The notes under the pieces are model-generated. The model was not told the DNA's origin and ran no database searches. It was given only the letters and a program-made list of their open reading frames with translations. DNA of 64,000 nt from NCBI RefSeq assembly GCF_033807715.1, contig NC_084587.1:15137017-15201016 (forward strand). Direction: 5' to 3'. The position numbers and the translations under genes are program-made. The DNA is from Cololabis saira. Lineage: Eukaryota > Chordata > Actinopteri > Beloniformes > Belonidae. Numbering within the stretch: the first letter of the stretch is position 1; every line of letters starts with the position of its first letter. Positions 21,197 through 32,725 of this stretch are shown in pieces.

Positions 21197-21560
21197 CAGG
21201 ACTGTCTCAGAAAATTTGAATATTGTGATAAAGTCCTTTATTTTCTGTAATGCAAAAATGTCATACATTCTGGATTCATTAAAAATCAACTGAAATATTG
21301 CAAGCCTTTTATTATTTTAATATTGCTGATCATGGCTTACAGCTTAAGAAAACTCAAATATCCTTTCTCAAAAAATTTGAATATTCTGGGAATCTTAATC
21401 TTAAACTGTAAGCCATAATCAGCAATATTAAAATAATAAAAGGCTTGCAATATTTCAGTTGATTTGTAATGAATCCAGAATGTATGACATTTTTTTTTTT
21501 TTTAATTGCATTACAGAAAATAAAGGACTTTATCACAATATTAAATTTTTCTGAGACCTG
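21197..21560. mobile_element. Mariner-type foldback MITE upstream of LCORL
   Basis: Same family as 7362-7729: CAGGACTGTCTCAGAAAATT at the left and TTTTTCTGAGACCTG at the right, where a 4-bp deletion (AGTC) has removed part of the terminus. TA flanks both sides. Confidence 0.87.
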
Positions 21561-22405
21561 TAGGTTCGAAAAAGGAGTAGGAAGAAGTATACACTTTTTC
21601 CTACCCCTTTATAACTATGGATTTACAATATTGCTATTATTATATCTACACAATATCCATATAAATATAGTCTATATAAATACTACGTAAACATGCTTAT
21701 TACTACATAATTATCCATATAAGTATATAGAAAATATAAATATGTCATAAATATTAGATCAATATATAGAAAATACAAATATTATATAAATATATACTAT
21801 ATAAACTACATAAATAATTACATTTTGAATGTTTCATTGGATATATATTTCATTATTTCATTACATATTGAATTTTTTCATGGTTTCTGCATTTGTTGAA
21901 GCACATCATGAATTCATTTACACTGTCACTTTAAATGAATTCAAATGGAACGCTGAAACAGTCAAAATTAAATTAATTAATTAATTAAATCATTGAATAA
22001 ATGTACAATGAAATAAATACAATTGGAAATGCGTAAATATATAATATATTTAATATACAATTAAATAATTAAATGTGTCATTAAATAATTAAATTTTGAA
22101 TAATACATTGGATTTCATTTCATTATTTCATTACATATTTAATTATTTTGGCAGAAACTATGGATCTCAGTGTTCCCCTTTGAAATTATTTTAACTTATT
22201 AAAGCAAATATTTATTCAAAGAACTGCTGTTTCGCTTCCAGTTGTATTTCAGCTATATTTTATTGTGTATAACTATATGAGGTTTAGCCCCATCTAAATA
22301 CCAGCAGATTCAGGTTACCCTAAAAAGGAATAAGAATACTAGAATAAATAGGAGTAAGAATAATAGGTTATGGATGGATAATTTATTTGTGTGTGAAAAT
22401 TCGAC

Positions 22406-22736
22406 TGTCACAACGGGTGTGGTGAGGACCCAGATGCAGGAGAGCGAGGCAGGAGTTCGCAACAAAAAAGGGTTTATTCCAAAGAAAAGGCAAGGACCAA
22501 AAACCAAAGCGCTGCTTAGCAGGATCAAAACACAAAAACAGGGATCCGAAAACTGGAGCAAAAACAGGCAGGCCACATGGAGGAAAACACAGTACAAAAC
22601 CACAAGGAGCAAGGGAATGACAAGACCAGATATACACAGGGGATAACGAGACACAGGTGCAGACAATCAGGGAAGATGGGACACAGGCGGGGCAAAACAG
22701 AAACCAAATGGGGGGAAGGAATGTCAAACCCTGACA
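22406..22736 (-). mobile_element. Solo-LTR-like repeat (minus orientation)
   Basis: On the minus strand it runs TGTCAGGGTTTGACATTCC to CCCGTTGTGACA, i.e. TG...CA, with AATAAACCC and CTGCATCTGGGTCC near the end. This is similar in design to 48423-48761. No clear duplication flanks it. Confidence 0.65.
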
Positions 22737-24987
22737 GGAACCTTACTGCGCTGTAAGAATGTAATTTTACAAAATATTATAACATTCCATGCTGTAAAAT
22801 AGCCATACATCTTTTAACATGTACAAAGATTTGAAACACTTATTTTGCATGATTTTTCCATACTCTGAAGTATTACTTGCACTTAATTATGCATGGGTTC
22901 TATGACTACGTCACAAACAGGTCAGGGTTCAGGCAGGTATCTCAAGTTTTGTTCTGTTTAAATTAAAACTTAGAGAGCTTTGAGGTAACAGAACTTGGCC
23001 CATAGTTTGTTAAGTTCCTTCTCAAAAAAATGCCCTGATCCAACCTATGATAAATATTGCAGTTGTGTAATCATAATAAACCGCAAGGCAGACGGCATCT
23101 AAAAGAACAGCCAGCACCTCCCAAGAGCAGACACATGGGGGCAGCAGAGCTCTTTCAGAGCAGATTGGTGACTGCGTTAATTAAATCTTATGTTTAACAC
23201 AGGGTCAAATTAATTCACTGACTTCAGCAGTATTAATCCGATTATCTATCCATTTATTAATATGGCTTTTTAACATTTTTTATTACATCATGACTTGGCT
23301 GGTTTATCAAAAGACAAGTTAAACCTCAGGACCCCAGGGATCTCAAAAGCGTATTTAGCCTTATCACTTTGCATGTATAAATTGTAATGCCCTGCAAATT
23401 GAATAGGATTACATGGCATAAAACAGTATTATGTATTTATATCATAGACATAGGAAGAATGGGCAAATTTTAATTTCAGTTTCTTTTCATTTGTGGTTGT
23501 GAATGTGGATAAGGAGATGGTGTGTATCCCTTTAAAGGCCCTGTGCTTGACTGATAAGTGTCTCCTAATGCACTAAGACGATGCTGGTTGGGTACCGCCC
23601 CGGCTCTTTTTCACCGTAGGGTCTTCTAGCCAGTTAATGCAGCCCTGCGTCCCTTAAGAAAAAACACCTGAATGGTAAGTGGGGCTGCTGGAAAAGAGTT
23701 CATTGAGAGAATGGAAGTGACTGAGTGAGTACAAGATGCAGACAGGCCAGTTAAGAGCAAATATAAGCAGTTGTGGAGGTCTTCGGAAGGCGGACGATGG
23801 ATAGACCCATGCATCTGGAAGTTCAGTGTGGTGGAAGCAGCGTGTGTGTCAAAGACATGTAGAATTTAATGTCACAATGGCTTAGGGGGCTGTTGCTGGG
23901 GGGATATTGATGAAATATGGCAGACTGGTTGATAACATTTCAGGAGAGAGAGCGTGACCAACAGTGCCCAGCCCTGCACTCTCAAGACAGAGATTACCAG
24001 GTCACCATGATCAGGTGTTTCTCTCTCTTTTAAACAGACATGTGACTGTGCAACTTACTTCCAGCGTAACAGCATGTGCATTGAATGATGAGGGAACGAA
24101 GAACAGATTAACACCAGGGTGGTGGTCGCCGTTCTGCCTCTGCAGCAACCCGGAGGACTTGAATTACGCGCAGTCCTACCTGCAGTCATGGCCACTCAGG
24201 GCTGTGCATGTGTCTGCGTGAGCCTCGGCATAACTCCTACAGCACACCTGGGTCTTGTTATGTATGTCTCAGAGTAGGGGCACAGTAGCTGCACATTTTC
24301 ATTTTCTTCAAATTTAATGCTTCAACATGTCCATGACTGACAAAAACAGATGGCGTCCCATAAGCCGCTTAGTAATAAATGAGAAAAAGGACCCATTATT
24401 CCCAAGAACAAAGAAATTTAATCATGAAATTTAAATAATCAATCTTTTTTAGTCCAATTTATTCCTTCTTTTCCTACTTTCTCCCTCGACTTCTGCTTTC
24501 ACTGCTTCAGTTTCCCTGAAGATGGCAGTGTGAGTGAGGGTTTTTATTTTAACGATGTCAATTAAATTTACAGGTGCATTCCATGAGTCCTTGTTTTTCT
24601 TGTAGAGAAAATTAAATCCAGGTCTCCATATTCAGTAAAAGAAACACCACACATTTTTAATATAAACAGGATTTAGTTAGTATTAGTGGGGTTTTATTGT
24701 TCACACCTACAATTAAAGGGGCCCGGCATGCTTGCTCAGTGTGAACTCGCTCTCGCGCCCTAGAACAGACTGTGAACCGTGTTTCCCATTGCACTTTCAC
24801 TTGTTTCATCCTATTCGAAACAAAAAGCCTCTTGCTGAGTTTACTGTGGTCTGAGAGCAAAGTTACTCATGTGGCAATAAATTTAAAAAAAATTAGCATT
24901 TAAATTTTGAAGTAAGTTTAATGCTGCTCTGTGGTGCCTCACAGAATAAGTCAGGGGTCCTGGTTAATTAAATGGGGCTGGATGAAT

Positions 24988-25016
24988 TAAAAAGAAAAAG
25001 AAAAAGAAAAAGAAAA
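24988..25016. repeat. (AAAAAG)n microsatellite
   Basis: Four to five AAAAAG units. Confidence 0.9.
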
Positions 25017-26158
25017 CCACTCAGATTTCAGAGTAAAAGCTCAGACTTTTACTGGCATTTGATTAGCTGGTAGTGCTTTCTGTGCCGATACTTGGATCTA
25101 AAATATCAAATGATAATGATGATGATCCACAGTCAGTTCACTGGTGGAGTCCAAGGTCTCATTGTGTTTTGAGGAACAGCCTCCCCCAAAGTCTAATCCC
25201 CGACACGGGTTCAGATGCTGGCTACACTTTTCATGCATATTTACAAGGGCATTTAATCATTTATGAAGCCCCCTCCGAAACCCTTCATATTGTTTAAGAT
25301 ATGAGATGGAAACGAATTTGATTTCAAAGAAAGCAAGTATGGAAATGATTATCCGGATGTTTTTATTTTTTTGAGTGTGTGTACTTGTCAGTGAGTTTCT
25401 ATGAACATGCAGAGTATGTGAGGTAGAGTCCTGGGGACTAGTGTTGTGTTTGGATCATGGCCACTTTGACTATTACAGAGATGCTGTATTAAGGCCCCTA
25501 CAGGATCCAGCATGAACCTCCAGCTTCCCGAACATGTAGCTGCTGCTTGTTGAGCAACTGAATGTCACGAAGAAGTCTGGCTTTAAATGAGAGAAAGGGG
25601 CCACTGTATACGAAGCAATCATTACTCATGATTGAGTTTTTCTCTACACTCCAAAGTGTTCTGGTTCAACTTTACGCGCTATCTGACATTTGAAGAAGCC
25701 GTGTTCTGGATTAGATGGGATAAAATGAAAATAAAATCAGAGGAAAATAGGCGAGGGCGACACAGAACAAGAAGCGAGGTCAAAACGTGTGAAAAGAGGT
25801 GTTTTTACGTTGGACTTGGATGTGTGCGGACGTGCACGCGGAGAGCAGGAGAGCTGCACCGCTGTGCTGGGAGACAGCAAAGCTGCTGCTGATTTGAAGA
25901 AGTCTTTCATAACTTCTGCTCCGTCCAACTGGTTTCAGCTGACCCCCATCACTCTCCCTCCGTGTCTGAGCTGTCTGTCTTGCATGCATCTGGACAGGTC
26001 TTTAGGTACGGGGGCGGGGGGGGGGGCTCCGGGAGACGTGTTGTTCTGGAGGTAAAAGGTAGAAAGCAGCTGGAGGGGCTTATGCGGCGCAGCAGCACAA
26101 CGAAGGATTATCATTAATTCCCGACACAATGAGGCTTTTGACTTTGAAGGTAAATTCT

Positions 26159-26207
26159 CACACACACACGCGCACACGCACACGCACACGCACACGCACA
26201 CACACAT
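26159..26207. repeat. (CA)n/(CACACG)n microsatellite
   Basis: Mixed CACACA and CACACG units. Confidence 0.93.
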
Positions 26208-28468
26208 GCATAAGCACACAACGCCAGGGTGAAGGTGCACTGCAGAGGGGGCTGGAAGGTGGAGGGTCCATTTTAACTGAAGGTACAAGGGGGCCAGACT
26301 TTGCCCTGGGGATGATTGGGGAGGGAGAGACGAGAGGAAATAGCCCAACTAAAAACACATGCAAGGTCAAGTGTCCTCCTTCATCTAAGAAAATAACTGA
26401 AAAAAAAAACCAAACCCAAAACAAAACATTGCTGTCACACTTATCAGTCTTGAATTCTCTGTCTGCTGCTTTGCTTGTCGGTATTTCATGCATCATGGAG
26501 TTGGTTATCTATTGGCTGATCAAAAACTGACCCCTGGGTCAAAGACTATTTTAACTAAAGGTGAAGAAAAGCTGTTTTGTTAACAGTTAACCACAATGTC
26601 AAAGAGGCATCTGTTGTCACCCCCCACACCCCCCAAGGCTTGACATTAGACCTGCATTTAGATCAGCCATCTTTTTTTTTTTGCTTCTGTTTTTATCCCT
26701 TTTGACAAACTCAAACCTGTGCAGGTTGTAAAAGAGATGCTGTTGTTAATCCATCATCCACGTTCACCCGTTTGAATTCGCTGAAGGTTCTGCCTCACAC
26801 GTATTTCCTTCTTGATTTCAGAAGTTTGCTCCCTATTGAATAAAAAAATTAACTTCACAGTCCCTGGGATGATTTAAAAACCCGACTGAGGTCCCGTTTG
26901 TTTCAAAGGCTCCTCTGTTTTCATTTGATGATAGGATCTGAGGACACTCTCCACAAGATCACAGTACCTACAAGCTCGACTAGAAAGTGCGCTTTCTTCA
27001 AAGGTTGGGAAGGACACGATGGAAACATCAGGTGGTGAGATTTTGAAAACAAACAGTTAAGAAGTGCAGTCCCCTTTCCTTCAGAGCTGCTTCTGAAACG
27101 GCATCTCCAAACACACGGTGGTGATGCCTGCTCACTGAGAAGACAGGCAAGGTCACGAGTGATTGGATGGAGTTCTTACAGCCCTGTTGCTTCCACAGAT
27201 GATCAGTTGTTTATCTTTTTTGTTCATTTTCATGTGAGAGCATTTGGTTATTTGTTTATTATGGGTGTGTACATAAAATGTCAGGAAATACAGCCAAAAA
27301 AGGCTTCAAAAAAGATCTTGTAACCAACTTTCAAGTTGCAGTTTTAAATCTAAATAACGAAAAAGGAAGATAAATAAACAAAAAATAATCACATACCTCC
27401 ATCTCAGCTCCACCTTGGTGGAGGAATGTGGATACAGCTCCTCAGCCCTGATTAAAGTTTTGCTTTTCTGATTAAATTTCTCCGGCGCCGCCAGTGTGTT
27501 ACACTGAATAACTGTGGTGCTCTCCGTAATTGGATCAATAAACCTTGTATCTTTACTTAGATAAAAATTTGCAAGAGCAGCTCCCCAGTCTCTGCCTGCT
27601 GAATGCGCACAGACGCAGCACTGGAGGTAAACCATAAATATAACCCAGCTTTACTGTAAACGAGGACCGGATACAAAGGTCATTCAGGTTCACTCTTTCC
27701 CTCTTTGTGCGTGTGTTTCTGGTGAATCTGTTTCTCCTATGTTCTAGGAAGCATCAGCTGGCGACCCTTTTTACAAGCTAGTGATAAAAACCAGGCCAAA
27801 GGATGAATTTTTTTCTGTGTGGGTGTGTTGGAGAGCCTATCTCTGAGAATCAGTGTGTGTCAGTGTGTTTTGTGGGAAAAGATTTAACGACAAGCGACAC
27901 CTTCCTTGGCTTTTTTTTTTTTTTTTTTTTAAGTTGCGATATACATCAGCAGTGAAATGAAATGATTATTTGTGTGTGAAGTTGTCGGTGCTTCCTCATA
28001 AATCCAGACAGCTGTAGTCCAGCGTGAGATAAGAGCTGATACATGCTGATAAGAAGCAAACACCAAACAGCATGGAAACCGCTTCTCTTAGTCTACTAAC
28101 TTGCATGTATGCAACAGGTTTTACTTCTTTTCTGCTGCAGTACAATACAAGCCTTGTGGGACCGTCTCATTCGCCCAAGAGTCATGAATATTTGCGTGAC
28201 AGTGCTTTTAACGAAGTGGAATATCTTAGAGCTTGAACCTCTGACTTGAGACCTTTTAAAACATATGATTGAGGGTTTTGTAACCAGAACACTCACCGTC
28301 CAGTCGCCGCCCTTCTCATGAGTGTAAAAAAATCCGTCCGCAGAACAAGGCATCAGTGAGGCGGCGGCAGTTCTGTCTGTTCCAGTCATTTGCTCGTAAA
28401 TTCAATTGTTGTTGTTTTTGAAGCCTAGTAGCAGCATTTTGTAAAACTACCCATAACAGACAGACAGT

Positions 28469-29023
28469 ACGGAAGAGTATTAGGGCCAGGCAGGAGAAAA
28501 ATACAAATAATAGTTTAGAGGAGTTTTTTTTTCATTATGCACTTCGAGAAAAAAGTCGAAATGTCGGGAGAAAAGTCAAAATGTCGAGATTAATGTTGAA
28601 GTAGAATATCGAGAAAAAAGTCGAAATGTTGAGAAAAAAGTCGAAATGACGAGGAAAAAGACGAAATGTCGAGAAAACAGTCCAAGTCGAGATTAATGTT
28701 GAAGTACAATTTCGCGAAAAAAGTCGAAATGTCGAGAATATTGTTGAAGTATAATTTCGAAAAAAAAGTTGAAATGTCGAGAAAAAAGTCGAAATGTTGA
28801 CAAAAAAGTCAAAATTTCGTGAATAAAGTTGAAATGTTGAGAAAAAAGGCGAAATTTTGACTTTATTCACGAAATTTTGACTTTTATCTCGAAATTGTAT
28901 TTCAACATTAATCACGACATTTCGACTTTTTTCTCGACATTACGACTTTTTTCTCGAAGTGCACAAAAAAAATCTTCCACTCTCAAATTTTTTTTCTCTT
29001 GCATGGCCCTAATACTCTTCCGT
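28469..29023. mobile_element. MITE with satellite interior, 9-bp TSD ACAGACAGT
   Basis: Ends ACGGAAGAGTATTAGGGCCA and GGCCCTAATACTCTTCCGT form a clean inverted repeat, bounded by perfect 9-bp direct repeats ACAGACAGT (28460-28468 and 29024-29032). A 9-bp duplication is typical of Mutator-like elements. The interior (about 28540-28960) is built of degenerate GAGAAAAAAGTCGAAATGTC units that switch orientation near 28855. Open frames there are repeat artefacts. Confidence 0.9.
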
Positions 29024-29099
29024 ACAGACAGTCTAAAGCCTGAGTTTTGCACATTTATACTTCTGCGTTAACATTTGTATCAGGCCGTAATTACATCAC

Positions 29100-29300
29100 T
29101 AACCACTAGGGGCAGCGTATGTCCTTTTCTGCAGCACCTCCGCTTGCAGTGCCCGAGCCAGGCCAACCATCTAACCTCCAGGTTGATGCTCATGCAGAAC
29201 TAAGGTTTGGTGCAGTTCCTCGACTGGCCGCTAGAGGCCGGCTCCTAAAGCGAGTCAATCTCCGTTGACCTCCATGTTAAAATATCCAATTTAAGAGCAG
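29100..29300 (+). repeat. Common fish repeat fragment
   Basis: CTCGACTGGCCGCTAGAGGC, CTAAAGCGAGTCAATCTCC and CCATGTTAAAATATCCAA are phrases of a widespread fish repeat; a degraded relative lies at 15870-15960 (CTGACCACTGGTGGCTGGCT). The class is not known to me. Confidence 0.45.
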
Positions 29301-29318
29301 AAATAAACATATTTACAT

Positions 29319-29797
29319 ATTGTGACAGGCTCACAAGGGGGAACCCAAGAGCGAGACAGTGGTGGAGTGAAGAATGAATTTATTGTAGGGAAGGGGAAAA
29401 GGGGGTCCGGTTAGGGCAGAGGTGGTTGCTGGCACGGGGAATGGCTGGCGTGGGGAGGAGAGGACGATGGAGGGCTGAGTGGAAGCCAGGGGTAGCTTGG
29501 AGCTGGAGGGTGGCTAGGAGAACAGGCTGGTTGGTAGCTGGCAGATGAGAATGGTCCACGGAGGTTTGACAACAATCTGGCGAGGAGTGGTGGAAAAGCC
29601 AGTGTAGAAATACTGCAGTGGAGATGAGTTGATGGATGGCAGGTGTGGAGGAATCCAGGAGCTGAGTGTGAGTGGCAGATGACCACACCCACGCCAGCAC
29701 ACAAAACAAAACACAGGGAGTGACACAAGGAAACACAAGGGAGGGGAGAACACAGGGAAACACAGGGGAAGAGGGAGGTACAGCCATGGCTGTAACA
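29319..29797 (-). mobile_element. Retroelement-like insertion with 11-bp TSD CATATTTACAT
   Basis: Bounded by 11-bp direct repeats CATATTTACAT (29308-29318, 29798-29808). On the minus strand it starts TGTTACAGCCATGG and ends near CCTGTCACAAT, with AATAAATTC and CTCTTGGGTTCCCCC before the end, like an LTR R/U5. The duplication is longer than the 4-6 bp expected for LTR insertion. The class is therefore open: LTR-derived or a retroposed transcript. Confidence 0.7.
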
Positions 29798-30129
29798 CAT
29801 ATTTACATGACCGAATCAAAATGATCTACCGCCCACTAAAAATGCAAAACCCATTATTTATAAATATATTGAGAATTATTTTTATATGTACAGTATGCTG
29901 GTGTGCCTTGCATTACTGCATCAACGCGTGTGTCAGAGAAAGGTCAGGTCAGATGTCATTGTGAGGACTGATGATGATACAGGGTTTTTCCTGGCTCTAA
30001 TTGAGGCAGAGGTGGCACCATCCTGATCATGCACACACGTGTGCAGGTATACCGTGTGCTCAACTGGCTCAAGCAAACACTTTTTACAATATATTTTGTA
30101 TTTTGGGAGTTCTAATATGATTAAAAATG

Positions 30130-30310
30130 TAATTATTTATTCTTTATTTCATTCATTGATAAAATAAAACAAACAATTTAATATAAACACAAACGTTCCT
30201 AAATTCTGAATGAAAGGGAGCAGAAAGAAGAAGAAGAATCTTATTTAATCTGCCCCTTTCTCCCCAAGAAATCAATTTACAAAGAATGTAAATTATATGA
30301 AAATTATATG
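30130..30310 (-). repeat. LINE 3' UTR fragment
   Basis: GAAAGGGAGCAGAAAGAAGA and CTTATTTAATCTGCCCCTTT resemble 8440-8480 (AAAGGAGCAGGATGAAGACA, TTATTTTACCTGCCCCTTAT), the 3' UTR of the intron-4 LINE. Confidence 0.5.
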
Positions 30311-30651
30311 TAAAAAAATATGACAATTATCATGTTAAAGCATTATTTTATTAACATAAAAATATAAATACAAATATAAGAACTCAATCTTACCAAAAAA
30401 AAAGTAAAAAAAAAACGGCCAATGGAACAAGAGATTCACTGAAATGAGTGAAAATGGTTTTCTAGAACGAGTTACTTTTTAGGTGACTGTCTTATTTTAA
30501 ATGTAATGATTTTTTTTTGGACTAGAAATAAAACATTTTGACTGGATATAAGACAAGTAGTCTTGGTAAGATTTTGAGTTTTTGTTGTTTTTGTAGGGTT
30601 TTACACATTTACTGACAAATCTCGCAACCAGACAGAGAACATTTCAGCCTC

Positions 30652-30963
30652 TTATTTTTCCATCTGTAGATCCTCATGCTCCTTGCAGTCCAAGGCCTCC
30701 TGGTCTGGTCCATCCATGGCCACCTTACAGCAGACTTCCCAGTGCCTCTCCTTCAGTCTGTTGTGCAGAGGTGTCTTCACCTTAAACAAGTAGTATTTTT
30801 GTATTTATTTTGATACAGACATAAATAGTGATAGTGCCTGCTGCATGGGGTCTCAGTGCTTTTGGCATAAATAACAGACCAAACCTTCCTCAGTTTGCCT
30901 GAGCAGGTAAATTGGTCCAACCACCGTTTGTCAAACCCACTGGCTCTGTGTTTTTGAGAAGAT
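30652..30963 (-). pseudogene. Two-exon coding remnant, unknown family
   Basis: On the minus strand an exon at 30963-30885 (acceptor CATCTTTACAG, donor GTTTGG) reads SSQKHRASGFDKRWLDQFTC, then SGKLRK. After a 104-bp intron (acceptor TTGTTTAAG) an exon at 30780-30652 reads VKTPLHNRLKERHWEVCCKV, then AMDGPDQEALDCKEHEDLQM, EK and stop. The phases agree across the junction (the first exon ends in phase 0). I do not recognise the protein. No convincing upstream exon was found; the next possible coding stretch (31150-31040) has the wrong phase. It could be the 3' end of a gene, a transposon gene fragment or chance. The donor is weak. Confidence 0.35.
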
Positions 30964-31264
30964 CTGTAAAGATGAATAAAAAGTGATGTTTAAATCACGT
31001 ACACGTTGGCTTCGCGTTGATATGCTCCTAATGACTTGGAAACTGACTAACGTTTCCCTCGCCTCGCAACTCGTCCTGTCCTGCACTCTGACCCTCGCTA
31101 TCACCTTTCATGCATATTTGTGCACTACTTTCAGCCCTGACAAAATTGTCAGGGCTCGTCGGTAACAGGTAACAGGATTTATTACTTTTTAACTGCTTGT
31201 AATGTTAATTGTCTGCACCGTTTCACCTGCACTCTTGCTTCTCCTGGTCGCGAGGTCGCTTTTT

Positions 31265-31640
31265 AAAGTACCGTATTGGCCCGAATATAAGACGAATAAA
31301 CAAGACATGCAAACGGATGCACAAGAAACCATATTTACCTGTTTGAACAACCAGGGAAAACTAGGACGCCGATTTTTAATACAACAAATAGCGGAAAAAC
31401 ACGGAAAATAATTCTCGAGATTTCGTCTTCTTCTTCTTCTGGTGCACTGTCGTTGATACAGCGCCTCCACAGCGGTGTAATGCTGTAACTGCAGTTAAAA
31501 TAACATCCATCCAGTCCAACGCCTGCCAGAAAATAACAATTTTCATGACGACGTTTGAATGCCATGCGATCTACCCACAATGCCTTTGCGATCGACCAGT
31601 TGATCGCAATCGACGTAATGGGCACCCCTGGTCTAAGTCA
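31265..31640. mobile_element. DNA transposon end fragments
   Basis: GTACCGTATTGGCCCGAATA, with TAAGACG following, is a known style of transposon terminus, and GATCGCAATCGACGTAATGG, with GCACCCCTG following, looks like another. The two do not pair with each other, so these are probably parts of two truncated elements. Confidence 0.4.
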
Positions 31641-31789
31641 TTTGACTTTCTAATATGACTGATTGACAGTTGCCTCAGCCTATGGTTATAACTTCCTCAC
31701 CCGTAATCGTCATGCTACCGCGGTTAGCGAAGCAACCAGCCATTTGTATTAACCCAGCCTCGGGTTAACGTTACAATCATTTTTGATTT

Positions 31790-32335
31790 TGAGTCAAAAT
31801 GTTAAACTGTATATTCAGCTGTAAACATCTGACAGCAGCTCTACTGATATTCTGGTGGGGGTCGGCTGAAGGAGCTGGGATCAAAGTTAACTTTGATTGA
31901 CATACATCAGCTTCTCAAGCAACATGGTTGTGCTCTGTGGGAAGAAAATGGGTCTAAAAACCGTTCTTTAGAAACCCATGCGTCACGTGATCTAATGCTT
32001 TGTCTATTATTTCATACAGTCTATGGCAGTGCCAAGCTTCCTTTTGTTTACATCCTGTCGGGATCTCAGACATAGCAACAGAGCAAATAAAGCATATTTT
32101 ATGTCATTTGGAGCTGATTAATGCTGAGAATCTGTCAATTTTACAGATATTTCAGCAAACTCTCATTCTTTCCAACTTGAAAATGATGAAGAAGATATAA
32201 TTTCTGAGAAATCTGAAAACGAAGAAGAAAAAAATCCACCAATCATGTTTAGTCAGAACATTTTGGATGTGCATGTCAGGCGATGCAGAGCTCTGCAAGG
32301 CTGTGCAGAGGCTGAGTTGTCATCAATTTGACGGC
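31790..32335 (+). repeat. Repeat with short coding-like stretch
   Basis: 31865-32040 resembles 17150-17400. Downstream, after an acceptor-like TCAATTTTACAG, frame 32147-32331 reads ISANSHSFQLENDEEDIISE, then KSENEEEKNPPIMFSQNILD and on to a stop at 32329-32331. This is an acidic coding-like remnant, possibly from a transposon gene. The family is not recognised. Confidence 0.3.
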
Positions 32336-32710
32336 CTTTTGCTCGGAAGTGACCACCCCATGCACAGTAAGATGAAATTATATCATATGTAGTACAATTT
32401 ACAGATGTAAACATGGATGTATGGAGGCCTGTGTGATTTCTTCTTGTATTTTTTGTGCAGTGGAAGCCGATGATGTTTTGTTTTAAAATGTGACATCATC
32501 TAGAAATGACTTACCCCTAGCTTTAATAACAAAGCTTTTACTTTTTGTGACTTTTTTCACTGGCTTTTTAATTTCTCAAACTCATATATAAGGGCATTTT
32601 GTTTTTTGTGTCAGCCCATGATTTGGACACATAATAGGTTGTCACCAAGTTATTGAAACACAGTCAATGCAACGGTGTCTATTAAACTGCAAACACCATG
32701 GAACTGGATG

Positions 32711-32725
32711 GTTGCCATTAGCAAC
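32711..32725 (+). promoter_or_regulatory. RFX X-box-like motif
   Basis: GTTGCCATTAGCAAC fits GTNRCC-N(0-3)-RGYAAC, the RFX-factor X-box, with a 3-nt spacer. Confidence 0.4.

Larger units (their letters stand above)
22737..28468. other. Intergenic region upstream of LCORL
   Basis: 5.7 kb without a supported coding gene. It holds an (AAAAG)n tract at 24988-25016, a (CA)n tract at 26159-26207, a G-rich run at 26010-26030 and poly-T at 27910-27930. Open frames across the CA tract are repeat artefacts. Stretches such as 23160-23420 contain TTAATTAA words and could hold enhancers, but nothing is demonstrable. Confidence 0.5.

Noticed and set aside
22310..22727. Minus-strand hydrophobic open frames of 114-118 codons
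   Set aside because: They lie in the LTR-like repeat, overlap in three frames, and have no start context or homologue that I recognise.
25935..26530. Open frames crossing the CA microsatellite
   Set aside because: Produced by the repeat (His-Thr or Val-Cys runs).
28535..29071. Phe/Ser/Thr-rich open frames near 28.5-29.0 kb
   Set aside because: They are translations of the TCGAAAT satellite inside the MITE.
29380..29819. Three overlapping minus frames, up to 135 codons
   Set aside because: Inside a retroelement-like repeat; Cys/Pro/Ser-rich with no shared domain and competing frames.
31040..31160. Additional upstream exon for the 30652-30963 remnant
   Set aside because: The open stretch (AESSAQICMKGDSEG) ends in a phase that does not match the next exon and its splice sites are weak.
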